Shown one piece after another: positions 20,015-28,957 of a stretch of 64,000 nt of DNA (its first letter is position 1; each line of letters opens with the position of its first letter). Position numbers and translations under genes: made by a program. The notes under the pieces were generated by a model. That model made no database searches. It was not told the DNA's origin and was given only the letters and a program-made list of their open reading frames with translations. This DNA comes from Wolbachia endosymbiont of Encarsia formosa (GTDB taxonomy: Bacteria > Pseudomonadota > Alphaproteobacteria > Rickettsiales > Anaplasmataceae). Location: contig NZ_CP154278.1 in assembly GCF_039540065.1 (NCBI RefSeq), positions 806,001 to 870,000 of the forward strand, given 5' to 3'.

Positions 20015-20749
20015 CTACATAAATAGCCCACCATTGATGTTAAGCACATGTCCCGTTATATATTTTGCCTCATCGCTTGCTAAAAACAATACTCCTGCTG
20101 CTATTTCTTTTCCTGTTCCCATTCTTTTCATTGGGATGTTATCTAATATTTTTTCCTTTTGTCCTTCATTTAAAACTTCAGTCATTTTAGTATCTATAAA
20201 TCCAGGAGCAATACAATTTACTGTTACATTACGACTTGCAACTTCTTTTGCTATAGATTTACTCATGGCTATTATCCCAGCTTTAGAAGCTGCATAATTT
20301 GCTTGCCCGGCATTTCCTGTCAATCCTACTATTGAGGAAATATTTATTATTCTTCCCCAATTATTTTTAATGAATTTCTTGCATGCTTCTCTATTTAGCT
20401 TAAATGTGGAGGTCAAATTAATGTCAATCACCTTTTGCCATGCTTCATCTGTCATTCTCAACAATAAGCTGTCTTGTGTAATTCCTGCATTGCATATGAG
20501 TCCATCAAAGCCTTTCATCAACTCACTTGCTTTATTTATTAGTTGATTTACCTCTTCAGGATTTGATAAGTTGCAAGGAAGTACGTGAATGTTTTTTTCA
20601 TATTTTTTAGCAACTTCTTCGAGTATTTCTTTTTTTGTACTAGAAATACATAAAGTTGCTCTGGCATTATGCATAATTTCTACAATTGCCTGGCCTATTC
20701 CGCCTGATGCACCAGTAATCAGAAATTTCTTATTCTCTAATCCAAACAT
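20015..20749 (-). CDS. fabG: 3-oxoacyl-[acyl-carrier-protein] reductase
   Basis: FabG reduces 3-oxoacyl-ACP with NADPH in fatty acid elongation. The 244 residues are a classical short-chain dehydrogenase: TGASGGIG at 13-20, NAG at 87-89, Asn111, the catalytic Ser at 138-139, Tyr152 and Lys156, and the NVNCIAPGFIDT-like stretch here reading VNCIAPGFIDTKMTE. It lies 95 bases upstream of the virB2-like gene on the same strand. Confidence 0.95.
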   Translation of the reverse strand: MFGLENKKFLITGASGGIGQAIVEIMHNARATLCISSTKKEILEEVAKKYEKNIHVLPCNLSNPEEVNQLINKASELMKGFDGLICNAGITQDSLLLRMTDEAWQKVIDINLTSTFKLNREACKKFIKNNWGRIINISSIVGLTGNAGQANYAASKAGIIAMSKSIAKEVASRNVTVNCIAPGFIDTKMTEVLNEGQKEKILDNIPMKRMGTGKEIAAGVLFLASDEAKYITGHVLNINGGLFM

Positions 20750-21437
20750 AATAATTTTTATTTGTTCCAGCTCTTAACAGAATATTAAAAGACTTGCAAT
20801 AGATTTTTTCATAACTATTCATTTAATAGAAGCTTCTTGACAAATCTTGTATTTATTGGCGAAATTATGGCGTCTGCATGCCTTTTTTATTTTTTCTACA
20901 TTCGGCCAGATCGCGCTTATTTAAAGCGTTAGCACATTATCAATTACAGTAATAAAATTAGCACCATGTGGATTCTTTTGCCTTTTTTTGATTGGTAAAT
21001 TTCTTAACACTTATAGCTAAAGTAATTTAAGAGAGCCAGCGCGTGACTAGTTCTTATTACTTGATCAGTCTTCTGGATCCCAGTGTTTGGGCACTGGGAT
21101 GACAGGAGTGTGAGATAAGGCTACATTCATACTCCAACAGGTATGACGGTGTCATTCCAGCACTTGATGCTGGAATCCAGAAGTCTTTACTATAAATAAG
21201 CATATTGAGCACAAAATTATGCTAAAACACAACGTTTTTGTTGAGATTATGGACGAACTGGATTCCAGCGTCATGCGCTGGAATGATATCATAGAGTTCA
21301 TTGAGATGACAGACTTGAATGACAATAGGGACACTAGAATGAAAGGAAAAGAGGCTATTTAATTGTGCTGAATTTTACAAAATTTATTACTCCTGCCTGA
21401 CAAATTTATTAGAATAGTATGTATAGTATGTTTATTA
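20750..21437. other. Gene-free stretch between fabG and ppdK
   Basis: No convincing gene is present in these 688 bases. At 20872-20962 there are two overlapping short open frames (for example ATGGCGTCTGC... at 20867 and ATGCCTTTTT... at 20879); they have no SD and may be a dispersed repeat. The right half (21077-21284) holds three palindromic elements, annotated separately. CTGACA near 21398 and TATAGT about 20 bases on could be a weak ppdK promoter. Confidence 0.5.
21077..21284. repeat. Cluster of three short palindromic elements
   Basis: Three hairpins of one design are present: ATCCCAGTG/CACTGGGAT with a 6-base loop (21077-21100), ATTCCAGCA/TGCTGGAAT with a 5-base loop (21154-21176), and ATTCCAGCG/CGCTGGAAT with a 5-base loop (21262-21284). 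The same ATTCCAG/CTGGAAT core recurs in at least six other places in this window, including inside a gene at 34182-34284. They are dispersed repetitive palindromes rather than terminators, because no T-run follows. Confidence 0.8.
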
Positions 21438-21455
21438 GTGAAAATCCGAAAAAAA

Positions 21456-24098
21456 ATGCAAGAAAAGTTAATATATTACTTTAGCCAAAGCAACTGTGAA
21501 GGCAATGCAGCAATGAGAAATCTACTAGGAGGGAAGGGAGCAAATCTGGCAGAGATGTGTAACATTGGCATTCCTGTTCCACCTGGTTTTACAATTTCCA
21601 CTGCTGTTTGTCAGGCCTATTGTCAAGATAATGAATTGTCTTGTGATCTACGTAACGAGATAAAAAACTACATGGCGATGCTCGAAAGTGACATCGGTTG
21701 TAAATTCGGGGATTCAAATAATCCTTTATTAGTTTCCATACGCTCTGGTAGTGTGAATTCAATGCCGGGCATGCTCGATACAGTCCTAAATGTTGGCCTA
21801 AATGATGCAAACGTTGTTGGTCTTGCAAAAAAAAGTGGCGAACGTTTTGCTTACGATAGCTACTGCCGTTTCATCATGATGTACTCGAATGTTGTACTAC
21901 AGCTTGACCACAACCTATTTCAAGACATTATTGATAGTGAACAGCAAAAAAGTGGAGCAAAAAGCTTAGCTGATCTTGATGTTGATGTTTTAAAGGGGAT
22001 TGTTAATGATTTCAAAGATGTAGTATATGAGAAAATAGGAAAAAATTTCCCGCAGAACGTTGAAGAACAGTTACTCAATTCAGTAAATGCAGTGTTTTCT
22101 TCTTGGCAAAATGATAGAGCTGTTTCCTATAGAAAAATAAATAATATTCCTGAAAACCTTGGAACTGCAGTTAATGTACAAGCAATGGTTTTTGGTAATC
22201 TGAATGATAATTCAGCAACTGGTGTGATATTTACAAGGAATCCTTCAACTGGAGAAAAAAAGCTTTTTGGTGAGTTTTTAGTTAATGCTCAGGGTGAGGA
22301 TGTGGTTTCTGGTGTTTATACTCCTATGCCAATTGACGGGGAGCAAGAAAGTACCATGGAGAAGTTGCTACCAAGTGTCTACCGACAATTATGCGCGGTA
22401 TGTGAAAAACTTGAAAGGCATAATAAGGACATGCAGGATATCGAATTTACTGTACAGGACGGTAAGTTATGGATTTTGCAGACTAGGTCTGGCAAGAGCA
22501 CAGCCGAAGCTGCTATTCGCATAATAGTTGATATGGTAGAAGAAGGAGCGATTACAAAAGAGGAAGGAATATTGAGAATTGATCCAAAAACTTTTGACAA
22601 TTTATTACATCCAGTTCTTGATGTTAAAATCGATCAAGAAGTAATAGGCAAAGGACTGCCAGCTTCTCCAGGTGTTGCTTCTGGATATGTAGTATTCAGT
22701 GCAAGTGATGCTGAAAAAGCTGCAGAGCAGGGTAAAAAAGTAATTTTGGTAAGATCAGAGACGAGCCCTGAAGATATTAATGGAATGAATGCTGCAAGTG
22801 GAATAGTAACAGCGAGGGGAGGTATGACCTCCCATGCCGCTGTTGTAACTCGTGGAATGGGTAAACCATGTATTTGTAGTCTAAGTGGACTTTATATTGA
22901 TAAAGATGAAAAATTTCTTTCTATGGGGGATATAAAAGTAAATAAAGGTGAACCAATCACCATCGACGGAGGAACAGGAGAGGTTATGCTTGGTATTCTT
23001 CCGACAGTTTTGCCTGAATTATCTCAAGAATTCAAAACGATAATTAACTGGGTAGATGAAATCAAAACAGTGAAGGTGAGAGCGAATGCTGATACTCCAA
23101 AAGATGCAAAAATTGCAAAAGAATTCGGTTCAGAAGGTATAGGATTATGTCGCACAGAACATATGTTTTTTGCTAGTGATAGAATCGAATTCATTCAAAA
23201 ATTGATAATAGCTGATGATGAAAATGAAAGGACAAATGCATTAAATAAACTCGAAGAAATGCAAAGGTCTGATTTCAAAGAAATATTTTCTATTATGGAG
23301 GGCAGGGAGGTTACTATACGTTTACTTGATCCACCTCTACATGAGTTTTTGCCCCACAATCAATCTATTATAGAGAAAATTGCCAAATCACTGAATAAGT
23401 CAGTTGAATCAGTAAAAAATAAAATAGCACAGTTATCAGAAAAAAATCCAATGCTTGGCCATCGAGGTTGTAGACTTGCTATTTCTCATCCTGAAATATA
23501 TGGCATGCAAATTAGGGCAATACTCAGTGCTGCAAGTGAATTAAGGAAAGAAAAGAAGATAGAAGTGAAACCTGAAATCATGATTCCTTTTATCATGAGT
23601 GAGAAAGAGTTTATTCTGATATGCGAGTTAATAAAGAAAGAAGCCGAAAATTTCGATTTGAACTATTCAATTGGAACGATGATAGAACTGCCAAGAGCAG
23701 CACTTATTGCTGACAAACTCGCAAAACACGCAGAATTTTTTAGTTTTGGCACTAATGATTTAACACAAACAACTATGGGACTTTCACGAGATGATTCAGT
23801 TAATTTCCTCGATTCTTATAAGGAAAGCAACATATTCAAAAACGATCCCTTTGAGGTGCTAGATGTCGAAGGGGTAGGGGAATTAATCAGAATAGCTATC
23901 GAAAGGGGCAAAAAAACCAGAAAAGAAATTAAACTTGGTATATGTGGAGAGCATGGAGCGAATCCACAGTCCATAGAGTTTTTCATCAAATCAGGGATTG
24001 ATTATGTGTCATGCTCGCCCTATAGAGTACCGGTTGCAAAGTTAGTGGCAGCACAGCTTAGCATAAGTTTGTTGGGCAGCACAACTGTACGAACATAG
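21456..24098 (+). CDS. ppdK: Pyruvate, phosphate dikinase
   Basis: It interconverts pyruvate + ATP + Pi with phosphoenolpyruvate + AMP + PPi, allowing PEP synthesis from pyruvate. From ATG 21456 the protein has 880 residues, the normal length. It has an N-terminal ATP-grasp region, the phospho-carrier histidine in GGMTSHAAVVTRG (about residue 460), and a C-terminal TIM barrel with GLCRTEHMFF and GICGEHGANPQS. GTG 21438 is an alternative start that adds six residues. With malic enzyme in the same window it suits a symbiont living on host amino and organic acids. Confidence 0.96.
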   Translation: MQEKLIYYFSQSNCEGNAAMRNLLGGKGANLAEMCNIGIPVPPGFTISTAVCQAYCQDNELSCDLRNEIKNYMAMLESDIGCKFGDSNNPLLVSIRSGSVNSMPGMLDTVLNVGLNDANVVGLAKKSGERFAYDSYCRFIMMYSNVVLQLDHNLFQDIIDSEQQKSGAKSLADLDVDVLKGIVNDFKDVVYEKIGKNFPQNVEEQLLNSVNAVFSSWQNDRAVSYRKINNIPENLGTAVNVQAMVFGNLNDNSATGVIFTRNPSTGEKKLFGEFLVNAQGEDVVSGVYTPMPIDGEQESTMEKLLPSVYRQLCAVCEKLERHNKDMQDIEFTVQDGKLWILQTRSGKSTAEAAIRIIVDMVEEGAITKEEGILRIDPKTFDNLLHPVLDVKIDQEVIGKGLPASPGVASGYVVFSASDAEKAAEQGKKVILVRSETSPEDINGMNAASGIVTARGGMTSHAAVVTRGMGKPCICSLSGLYIDKDEKFLSMGDIKVNKGEPITIDGGTGEVMLGILPTVLPELSQEFKTIINWVDEIKTVKVRANADTPKDAKIAKEFGSEGIGLCRTEHMFFASDRIEFIQKLIIADDENERTNALNKLEEMQRSDFKEIFSIMEGREVTIRLLDPPLHEFLPHNQSIIEKIAKSLNKSVESVKNKIAQLSEKNPMLGHRGCRLAISHPEIYGMQIRAILSAASELRKEKKIEVKPEIMIPFIMSEKEFILICELIKKEAENFDLNYSIGTMIELPRAALIADKLAKHAEFFSFGTNDLTQTTMGLSRDDSVNFLDSYKESNIFKNDPFEVLDVEGVGELIRIAIERGKKTRKEIKLGICGEHGANPQSIEFFIKSGIDYVSCSPYRVPVAKLVAAQLSISLLGSTTVRT

Positions 24099-24202
24099 AT
24101 TTCGCTAACAAGTAGCGGAATGATGATTTTTCAAATTGTCGATAAATCTAAGTCAGTTTAGCTATTTTGCTGCTACTTTTTTTCTTAATATCCTAAGAAA
24201 GA

Positions 24203-24231
24203 TTGACTTTTTGTTTAAAATAATATAGGAT
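24203..24231 (+). promoter_or_regulatory. Probable promoter of the broken gene at 24256
   Basis: TTGACT (24203-24208) is followed, 17 bases later, by TAGGAT (24226-24231; four of six consensus positions). GAGG (24247-24250) and ATG 24256 follow. A retained promoter and SD suggest that the gene behind it was active until recently. Confidence 0.45.
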
Positions 24232-24420
24232 AAAATAATAGTGGGTGAGGTAAAAATGTCAGTATCAAAAGAGCGTAAGGAATATTTACTAGAAAAGTTT
24301 AAATATGCTGCTAAAGAATTTGGCAAATCTGGTACAAAGTCCAATCATCTAGCAGTACCAAAGGAACAGCAACTCTCTATTGATTTAGGTAATAGAAAAG
24401 TTTTTGGTATCATAAATAAG

Positions 24421-24429
24421 ATTCTGTAT
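24421..24429 (+). repeat. Left target-site duplication of the first IS copy
   Basis: ATTCTGTAT immediately precedes the left terminal repeat GGCTTTGTTGCATAGC, and the identical 9 bases follow the right terminal repeat at 25543-25551. A 9-bp duplication is typical of the IS903-type branch of the IS5 family. Confidence 0.9.
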
Positions 24430-25542
24430 GGCTTTGTTGCATAGCTAGTGTTGATTGAGGTTATTGTAAGGAGAAAAGCTTTTAAATATATGGTTACTAA
24501 CGCATTTTGTTGTAAAATAGGCATTTTTCAAACAACTTATGCCGCAAAAAATGAGAGTAAGTAACCAAAGAGAATATAACGAGTTTCTCAAAAAAAGAGG
24601 AAATGTTTTTCATTTTGTTAATCAAGCCATAGAAAATTGGTACGAAAACAGTCCAAAAGTTGCAGGTGGTAATAACATTTATAGTAATAAAGTTGTAATT
24701 TTAATACACATAATAGTTCATCTTTTTAGAATTGGCCTGAGACAAGCTGTAGGTTTTGTAAAAGGTTATATGGTACAAATAGGCAAAAAACTTAAGGTTA
24801 TAAGCTATACACAAGCTTCCAGAAGATTTAAAAAGCTTAATTTGAAGATTGATGACCATAGAACCAATAAAGATGATTTGGAAAATATTGAAATTGACGT
24901 AGATAGCACTAGAGTTAGTATCTACAGTAATAACGGTGGGCATAGTAAGCTTAATACTCGAAAAAGAAAATACAGTGGTTATGGTCAAGTAAGAAAATTA
25001 CATGTTGTTTTAAACGTAAATGATAAGAAAGCAATAAGCATGAACTACACTAGTGGTGTTGCTGTGGACTATTTGCCGGTCTACGATATGTTAGAGGAAG
25101 TCAGTAATAAATATAACATTTGTTCTATTCGAGCAGATGCGGCTTATGATATAAGAAGTGTGTATAAAGAATGCAGAAAATACAATATTGTGCCTATTAT
25201 TCGCCCTAGGAAGGATACTAAAATTTGTTTAGCTGATTACTTATCAGAAAGAAACAAGTATATTAGTAGAATTAGGTCATATTAGAACTATGAAGATGGT
25301 ATTAATGAATGGAAGAAAAAAGTTAAGTATGGAGCACGATCTTATATTGAAGTCTTTTTCTATAGGTTAAAGCAAATATTTGGGTTTGGCTTGAAAAATA
25401 AATCAGAGATAAATCGTGAAAAAGAGCTGTTAATTAAGTGCTACTTGCTAAACAAATTTACTGATATAGGTATGGCTAAATTTAAATTATCTTCCTAAAT
25501 TCACTGTCGTTTACATGCCTATCAGTGCTATGCAACAAAGCC
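24430..25542 (+). mobile_element. IS5-family (IS903-type) insertion sequence, complete ends
   Basis: The element is 1113 bp, with terminal inverted repeats of at least 16 identical bases (GGCTTTGTTGCATAGC at the left, its complement at the right) and flanking 9-bp duplications. It carries one transposase frame interrupted by a TAG. It interrupts the unknown gene starting at 24256. A shorter, more decayed copy lies at 37566-38583 and a 5' fragment at 56510-56666. The IS5 assignment rests on end sequence, duplication length and transposase motifs. Confidence 0.88.
24539..25498 (+). pseudogene. IS5-family transposase with in-frame TAG
   Basis: The frame from ATG 24539 is open to a TAG at 25283-25285 (248 residues) and then continues in the same frame to TAA 25496-25498, 319 sense codons in all counting the TAG. 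The first catalytic Asp is probably in EIDVDSTRV (about residue 121) and the second in RADAAYD. The catalytic Glu should be in RSYIEVFFYRLKQ, which lies after the TAG. The truncated product therefore lacks a DDE residue and should be inactive. Confidence 0.85.
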
Positions 25543-25551
25543 ATTCTGTAT
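25543..25551 (+). repeat. Right target-site duplication of the first IS copy
   Basis: ATTCTGTAT repeats the 9 bases at 24421-24429 exactly and abuts the right inverted repeat. The absence of drift suggests a fairly recent insertion. Confidence 0.9.
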
Positions 25552-25594
25552 TGGATAGAGAATAATTTTACTTATTTTTTTTCCACGATATAAT

Positions 25595-26083
25595 TTGTTT
25601 CCAGAAGTTGGAGTTGAAGGAAGAAAAATTCCTGGAACTAATACAAGGGTTAAGTATTTTACTCCAGATGAACAAGTAGAATATACTAAAATTCCTTATA
25701 AAGGAAAATTATACATGGACTTAATGCCAGAAGTGGAAGGTAACAAGTTACAAGGCTTTAAAGGCAAACTATATGATACAACTGATAAAATTAGTAAGGG
25801 TAAAAAAGGTTGTGTAGCTTATGTGATCACGCTTGATGGAAAGCTAGTAACTCATGAACATATTAATGTTAACAAAAGCGAATGGGCTTATCGTCATTCA
25901 ACTCTTGCAGGAGGTAAGCCGATTTTATGTTCTGGTTTAATGAAAGTGGTAAATGGTAAAATAACTTATATAGACAATAATAGTGGGCATTATAAACCAG
26001 AATCAGCAAACTTATACAATGCAGTGAAAAAATTAGAAGGTCTATTTTCGAAAGATGCAAAAGTTGTTTGCCTACCATATTAG
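25595..26083 (+). CDS. Open segment of the broken unknown gene (middle part)
   Basis: This segment has 162 codons if read from TTG 25595, with no SD. It is best seen as the middle of the reconstructed gene at 24256-26767 rather than an independent gene. It contains a repeated beta-like pattern and the motif GKITYIDNNSGHYKPESANL near its end; similar SGHY-x-P motifs occur in several unrelated bacterial and eukaryotic proteins, so no function follows. It ends at the TAG at 26081. Confidence 0.5.
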   Translation: MFPEVGVEGRKIPGTNTRVKYFTPDEQVEYTKIPYKGKLYMDLMPEVEGNKLQGFKGKLYDTTDKISKGKKGCVAYVITLDGKLVTHEHINVNKSEWAYRHSTLAGGKPILCSGLMKVVNGKITYIDNNSGHYKPESANLYNAVKKLEGLFSKDAKVVCLPY

Positions 26084-26089
26084 ATTATC

Positions 26090-26767
26090 TTGAAAAAACA
26101 AATTCCTCTTATACGTAAAATTACTCTAGCCAAACGAGAACCTGTAGAGAAATTCTTGGAAAGGATGGAGAAAAAAGGAAAAGATGGGTTGACTCAATAT
26201 GAAAGACATTTTAAAAGGGTAAAAGAATTTAATGAACAGTATGAACAAAAATTGCTCCTTGCAAGCTATAAGTCACCTACAAGCGAGCTGTCCTATAAAC
26301 CAGCTATACATAAAAAACACAGATTGAAATACTCTGAATATATTAACTTACACCTTAATTTTTTGAAAGAGTTTGATGAAAATCCTGAAGTGCAAGAAAT
26401 ATCAATAGAACATTCAATAAGAAGGGTTATTGGAACAAATTATGGCCATAAGCCTACAGTTGCGCTTGCTAAGGCACAGATAATAGATAAAGATGGAAAG
26501 TTGCAAGAAACGGACGAAATAGCAGATATAGATGTAAGCTTTCACCATGAGAATGATCGTGATAGCTTTGCTAAACTTCTGGATTTCAAAGAGTATAGCT
26601 ATATTTGTCATTTGCAAAATAAAGATAGAGCTGTTATGGAAAAATTAATGCCCAATAAACATACAGTTTTTATGAGTACAGACCAGGCTAACAAGTTTAT
26701 AAAGGACACTTTACAAATTAAAATTGATAGTGTTGAACAATTGGGTACCCGTTTAGTGAAGAGCTAA
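26090..26767 (+). CDS. Open segment of the broken unknown gene (C-terminal part)
   Basis: These 225 codons are read from TTG 26090 with no SD, in the same frame as the preceding segment and two sense codons after its stop. The sequence is charged and probably helical in its first 60 residues (KFLERMEKKGKDGLTQYERH). The end has IDVSFHHENDRDSF and LMPNKHTVFMSTDQANKFIK. I recognise no family. It could be translated separately, but the missing SD argues against it. Confidence 0.5.
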   Translation: MKKQIPLIRKITLAKREPVEKFLERMEKKGKDGLTQYERHFKRVKEFNEQYEQKLLLASYKSPTSELSYKPAIHKKHRLKYSEYINLHLNFLKEFDENPEVQEISIEHSIRRVIGTNYGHKPTVALAKAQIIDKDGKLQETDEIADIDVSFHHENDRDSFAKLLDFKEYSYICHLQNKDRAVMEKLMPNKHTVFMSTDQANKFIKDTLQIKIDSVEQLGTRLVKS

Positions 26768-27147
26768 ACTCTATAAATATATGCTAATATATCTACTCAT
26801 CAGAGTGGCAAGATAGGTAGATGAGAAAAATACAACCATATAAACAAAATGGTTGTCATGGAAGTAGCTACTTTGTTGTCATTCAAGTAGCTGACACTGG
26901 TATCCAGTTAAATTTACGAAGTATAATGGATTCCATCGTCACGCGCTGGAATGACACCCTTTTAGTTGCTGTACGAACATTGTGGTACAACATACCAAGA
27001 TAGAGTTAATAGGATCTCCTCTTCCTGAAAATACGGAAAGTCAGTAAAAAAAGCCCAGGCATTAGCACTTCAGCGCTGCAGTTGAGTCAATATGAGAGAG
27101 TAAGTCTACAAAAGTAGACTTACTAAGAACTTTGATCATTTATTTTA
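26768..27147. other. Gene-free stretch with palindromic repeats
   Basis: No gene is supported. A 60-codon frame at 26821 is built from palindromic repeat sequence (hairpin ATTCCATCG/CGCTGGAAT at 26930-26952, imperfect) and has no SD. A perfect short hairpin, AAGTCTAC AAAA GTAGACTT, lies near 27105-27124. The motif TATGCTAATATAT at 26777 recurs at 27455. Confidence 0.5.
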
Positions 27148-27411
27148 CTATATAACAGAAACTGAATCTGCGAGATAACAAAATTTATTTCCAATCTCTC
27201 TTAATGTACTACTTATATCAATAAGTGTCGACTCTTCTTGTGAATCAGATTTAAATAAGCCATGAGTATCTTTCAGACGACAGTACCACTCGCAATTATT
27301 TCGCTCCGCTGTTACCTGCCAACTATTACCTGGTGATTTTTATTCACATTCTCTATAGCAGTCATGAAGTGCCTTCCATTCAAATGGAGGATTGAGTATA
27401 AGATTTGTCAT
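27148..27411 (-). pseudogene. Small unknown gene with in-frame TAA
   Basis: Read on the minus strand from ATG 27411, the frame gives 23 codons (MTNLILNPPFEWKALHD...), then TAA at 27342-27340, then 63 open codons (ending STLREIGNKFCYLADSVSVI) to TAG 27148. In an AT-rich intergenic region a single interruption in 87 codons is unlikely by chance, and the cysteine- and tryptophan-rich composition is protein-like. It resembles no family I know. Confidence 0.5.
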
Positions 27412-27454
27412 AATATATTCCTTAATTATATAACTAATACCACGTTAGTACTTA

Positions 27455-27489
27455 TATGCTAATATAATGTTAATACTTATATTAGCATA
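27455..27489. repeat. Perfect 13-bp inverted repeat
   Basis: TATGCTAATATAA (27455-27467) and TTATATTAGCATA (27477-27489) pair perfectly with a 9-base loop. The hairpin lies upstream of the minus-strand pseudogene at 27411 and of the plus-strand HlyD-type gene at 27632. Related half-sites TATGCTAATA occur at about 26777 and 58517. It has no T-run, so it is more likely an operator or repeat than a terminator. Confidence 0.6.
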
Positions 27490-27631
27490 ATAACTTTTCA
27501 GATACGGTTTCTTGATTAAAAATTCCATTTTAGCAATAAAAAAATTACTTATTATAGGAAAATTTGCTCATATAAAACTATTTATAAAGTGACAATAGAT
27601 GTATTATACTTAGATTCTGATTTGAAATTTT

Positions 27632-28714
27632 ATGCACTTGTTTCTAACAAGATTGGTCAATAAATTTTACTGTTTAAGGATGAGAAACAAAGTAATCATC
27701 GTTTCCGGTATTGCTCTTATTCTACTGTTTTTTATCAACAGTACATTTTTAAAAAAAGATCAGGCGGTTCATAGTGATAATCCAATTAGTAGTTTTTCAG
27801 TAAAAACTCAGGATTATACTCCACAAAATCGCGCTGTATATTTAAATTTTTCTGGTACAGTAAATCCCTTGCATAGAGCAAGCCTTGTCTCAAGAACAAG
27901 TGGTCAAGTTATTGCCGTTTATTTGTCTGATGGTGAAAAGGTAAAGAGAGGCGATGTAATTTTAAAGATAGAAGATTATGACAGAGTTGAGCAAGTTGAA
28001 AAAGCCAAAGCTTTATTAAATCAGCGTGAAATTGAGTATGATTCCTGTCGAAAATTGAATACAAAAGGGTATGGAGCGCAAATAAAAGTGGAATCAGCTT
28101 TTACTGCGTTGCAGAGTGCAAGAGCTGACCTAAAAATGCTAGAGTTGGATTTGGAAAATACTGCGATTAAATCCCCTATTGATGGTTATGTAGATAAGAT
28201 CAACGTAAATGAAGGGGATTTTGTTAATTCTGGACAGAAGATAACTGACATAGTTAATTTTGATCAAGTTCTTGTGGTATTGTATGTTTCAGAAAATGAA
28301 GTAAATAAAATAAAACTTGGTAGTGCAGCGCAAATTAATTTGCTAGAAGGAAGGGAATTAGTAGGTGAAGTAAGTTTTATTAGTAAAATTGCTGAGCCTA
28401 AAACTGGATCTTATAGAGTGGAGGTAAAGGTAACTGATAATGAGATTATATCCTTGCAAGGACTGACTGCTAGTGTAAGCCTCCCTTCAGGTGAAAGATT
28501 TGCATATAAAATTCCTTCTTAGGCCTTAAGTTTAAGTGATGATGGCGTTCTTGGAATAAAGATTGTTGATGACAATAATTATGTGGTATTTACAGCAATA
28601 GAAATTGTTGATCATGAAGATGATGGTGTTTGGGTGGTAGTAAATAACGAAGATAAGCCTATAAAGTTAATAACATTGGGCCATCTATTTGTTAAGCCTG
28701 GTGATAAGGTATAA
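27632..28714 (+). pseudogene. HlyD/RND-type periplasmic adaptor with premature stop
   Basis: The frame from ATG 27632 has 296 residues to TAG 28520-28522, then stays open for 63 more codons to TAA 28714. Together the 360 codons equal a full adaptor. Visible are an N-terminal anchor (residues 19-36), a lipoyl-like half (ASLVSRTSGQVIAVYLSDGE), a coiled-coil hairpin and the second lipoyl half (LENTAIKSPIDGYVDKINV). The part after the stop is the membrane-proximal domain ending FVKPGDKV. ATG 27680 is an alternative start. The RND pump partner is not in the window. Confidence 0.85.
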
Positions 28715-28726
28715 CTCGAATGTAAC

Positions 28727-28925
28727 ATGACTGTCATCCCAGTGCGTGGTCGTAATCTCATCAAAAACTCAAAATTCCTGGATCCCACCTGGGATGACAC
28801 CAAATGAGCTACTCGCATTTTTGAGGACAATATTTGTACAGTTGTGTGTGTGCTACTAAAAGGGTGTCATTCAAGCAGCTGACACTGAAATCCAGAAAAG
28901 AAGTCAGTGTCTGGACACTGCCACT
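28727..28925. repeat. Palindromic repeat elements
   Basis: Between the adaptor gene and grxD lie GTCATCCCAG ... CTGGATCCCACCTGGGATGACAC (hairpin ATCCCA/TGGGAT at 28782-28795) and a second half-element, GTCATTCAAGCAGCTGACACTGAAATCCAG, near 28866. They belong to the ATTCCAG/CTGGAAT family seen elsewhere in the window. No gene is visible here. Confidence 0.65.
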
Positions 28926-28957
28926 ATGTTTTTATTTTGCCACTCTGCTGTGTAAAC

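Larger units (their letters stand above)
24256..26767 (+). pseudogene. Unknown gene broken by an IS insertion, a frameshift and a stop codon
   Basis: One gene can be reconstructed across four segments. The first (24256-24429) begins MSVSKERKEYLLEKFKYAAK and is split by an IS flanked by a 9-bp duplication. Without the IS the frame continues from 25552 as WIENNFTYFF and then meets a stop at 25591. Removing one T from the run of eight T at 25575-25582 restores a frame that reads through the segment at 25595. A TAG at 26081 and two sense codons then lead, still in frame, into the segment ending at 26767. The rebuilt protein would have roughly 465 residues. The middle part has the motif VNGKITYIDNNSGHYKP. 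Function unknown. Confidence 0.7.

Noticed and set aside
21152-21334. 60-codon minus-strand open frame
   Set aside because: It runs through two palindromic elements; its apparent coding is repeat sequence.
26821-27003. 60-codon open frame
   Set aside because: It is made of palindromic repeat sequence and has no SD or family character.
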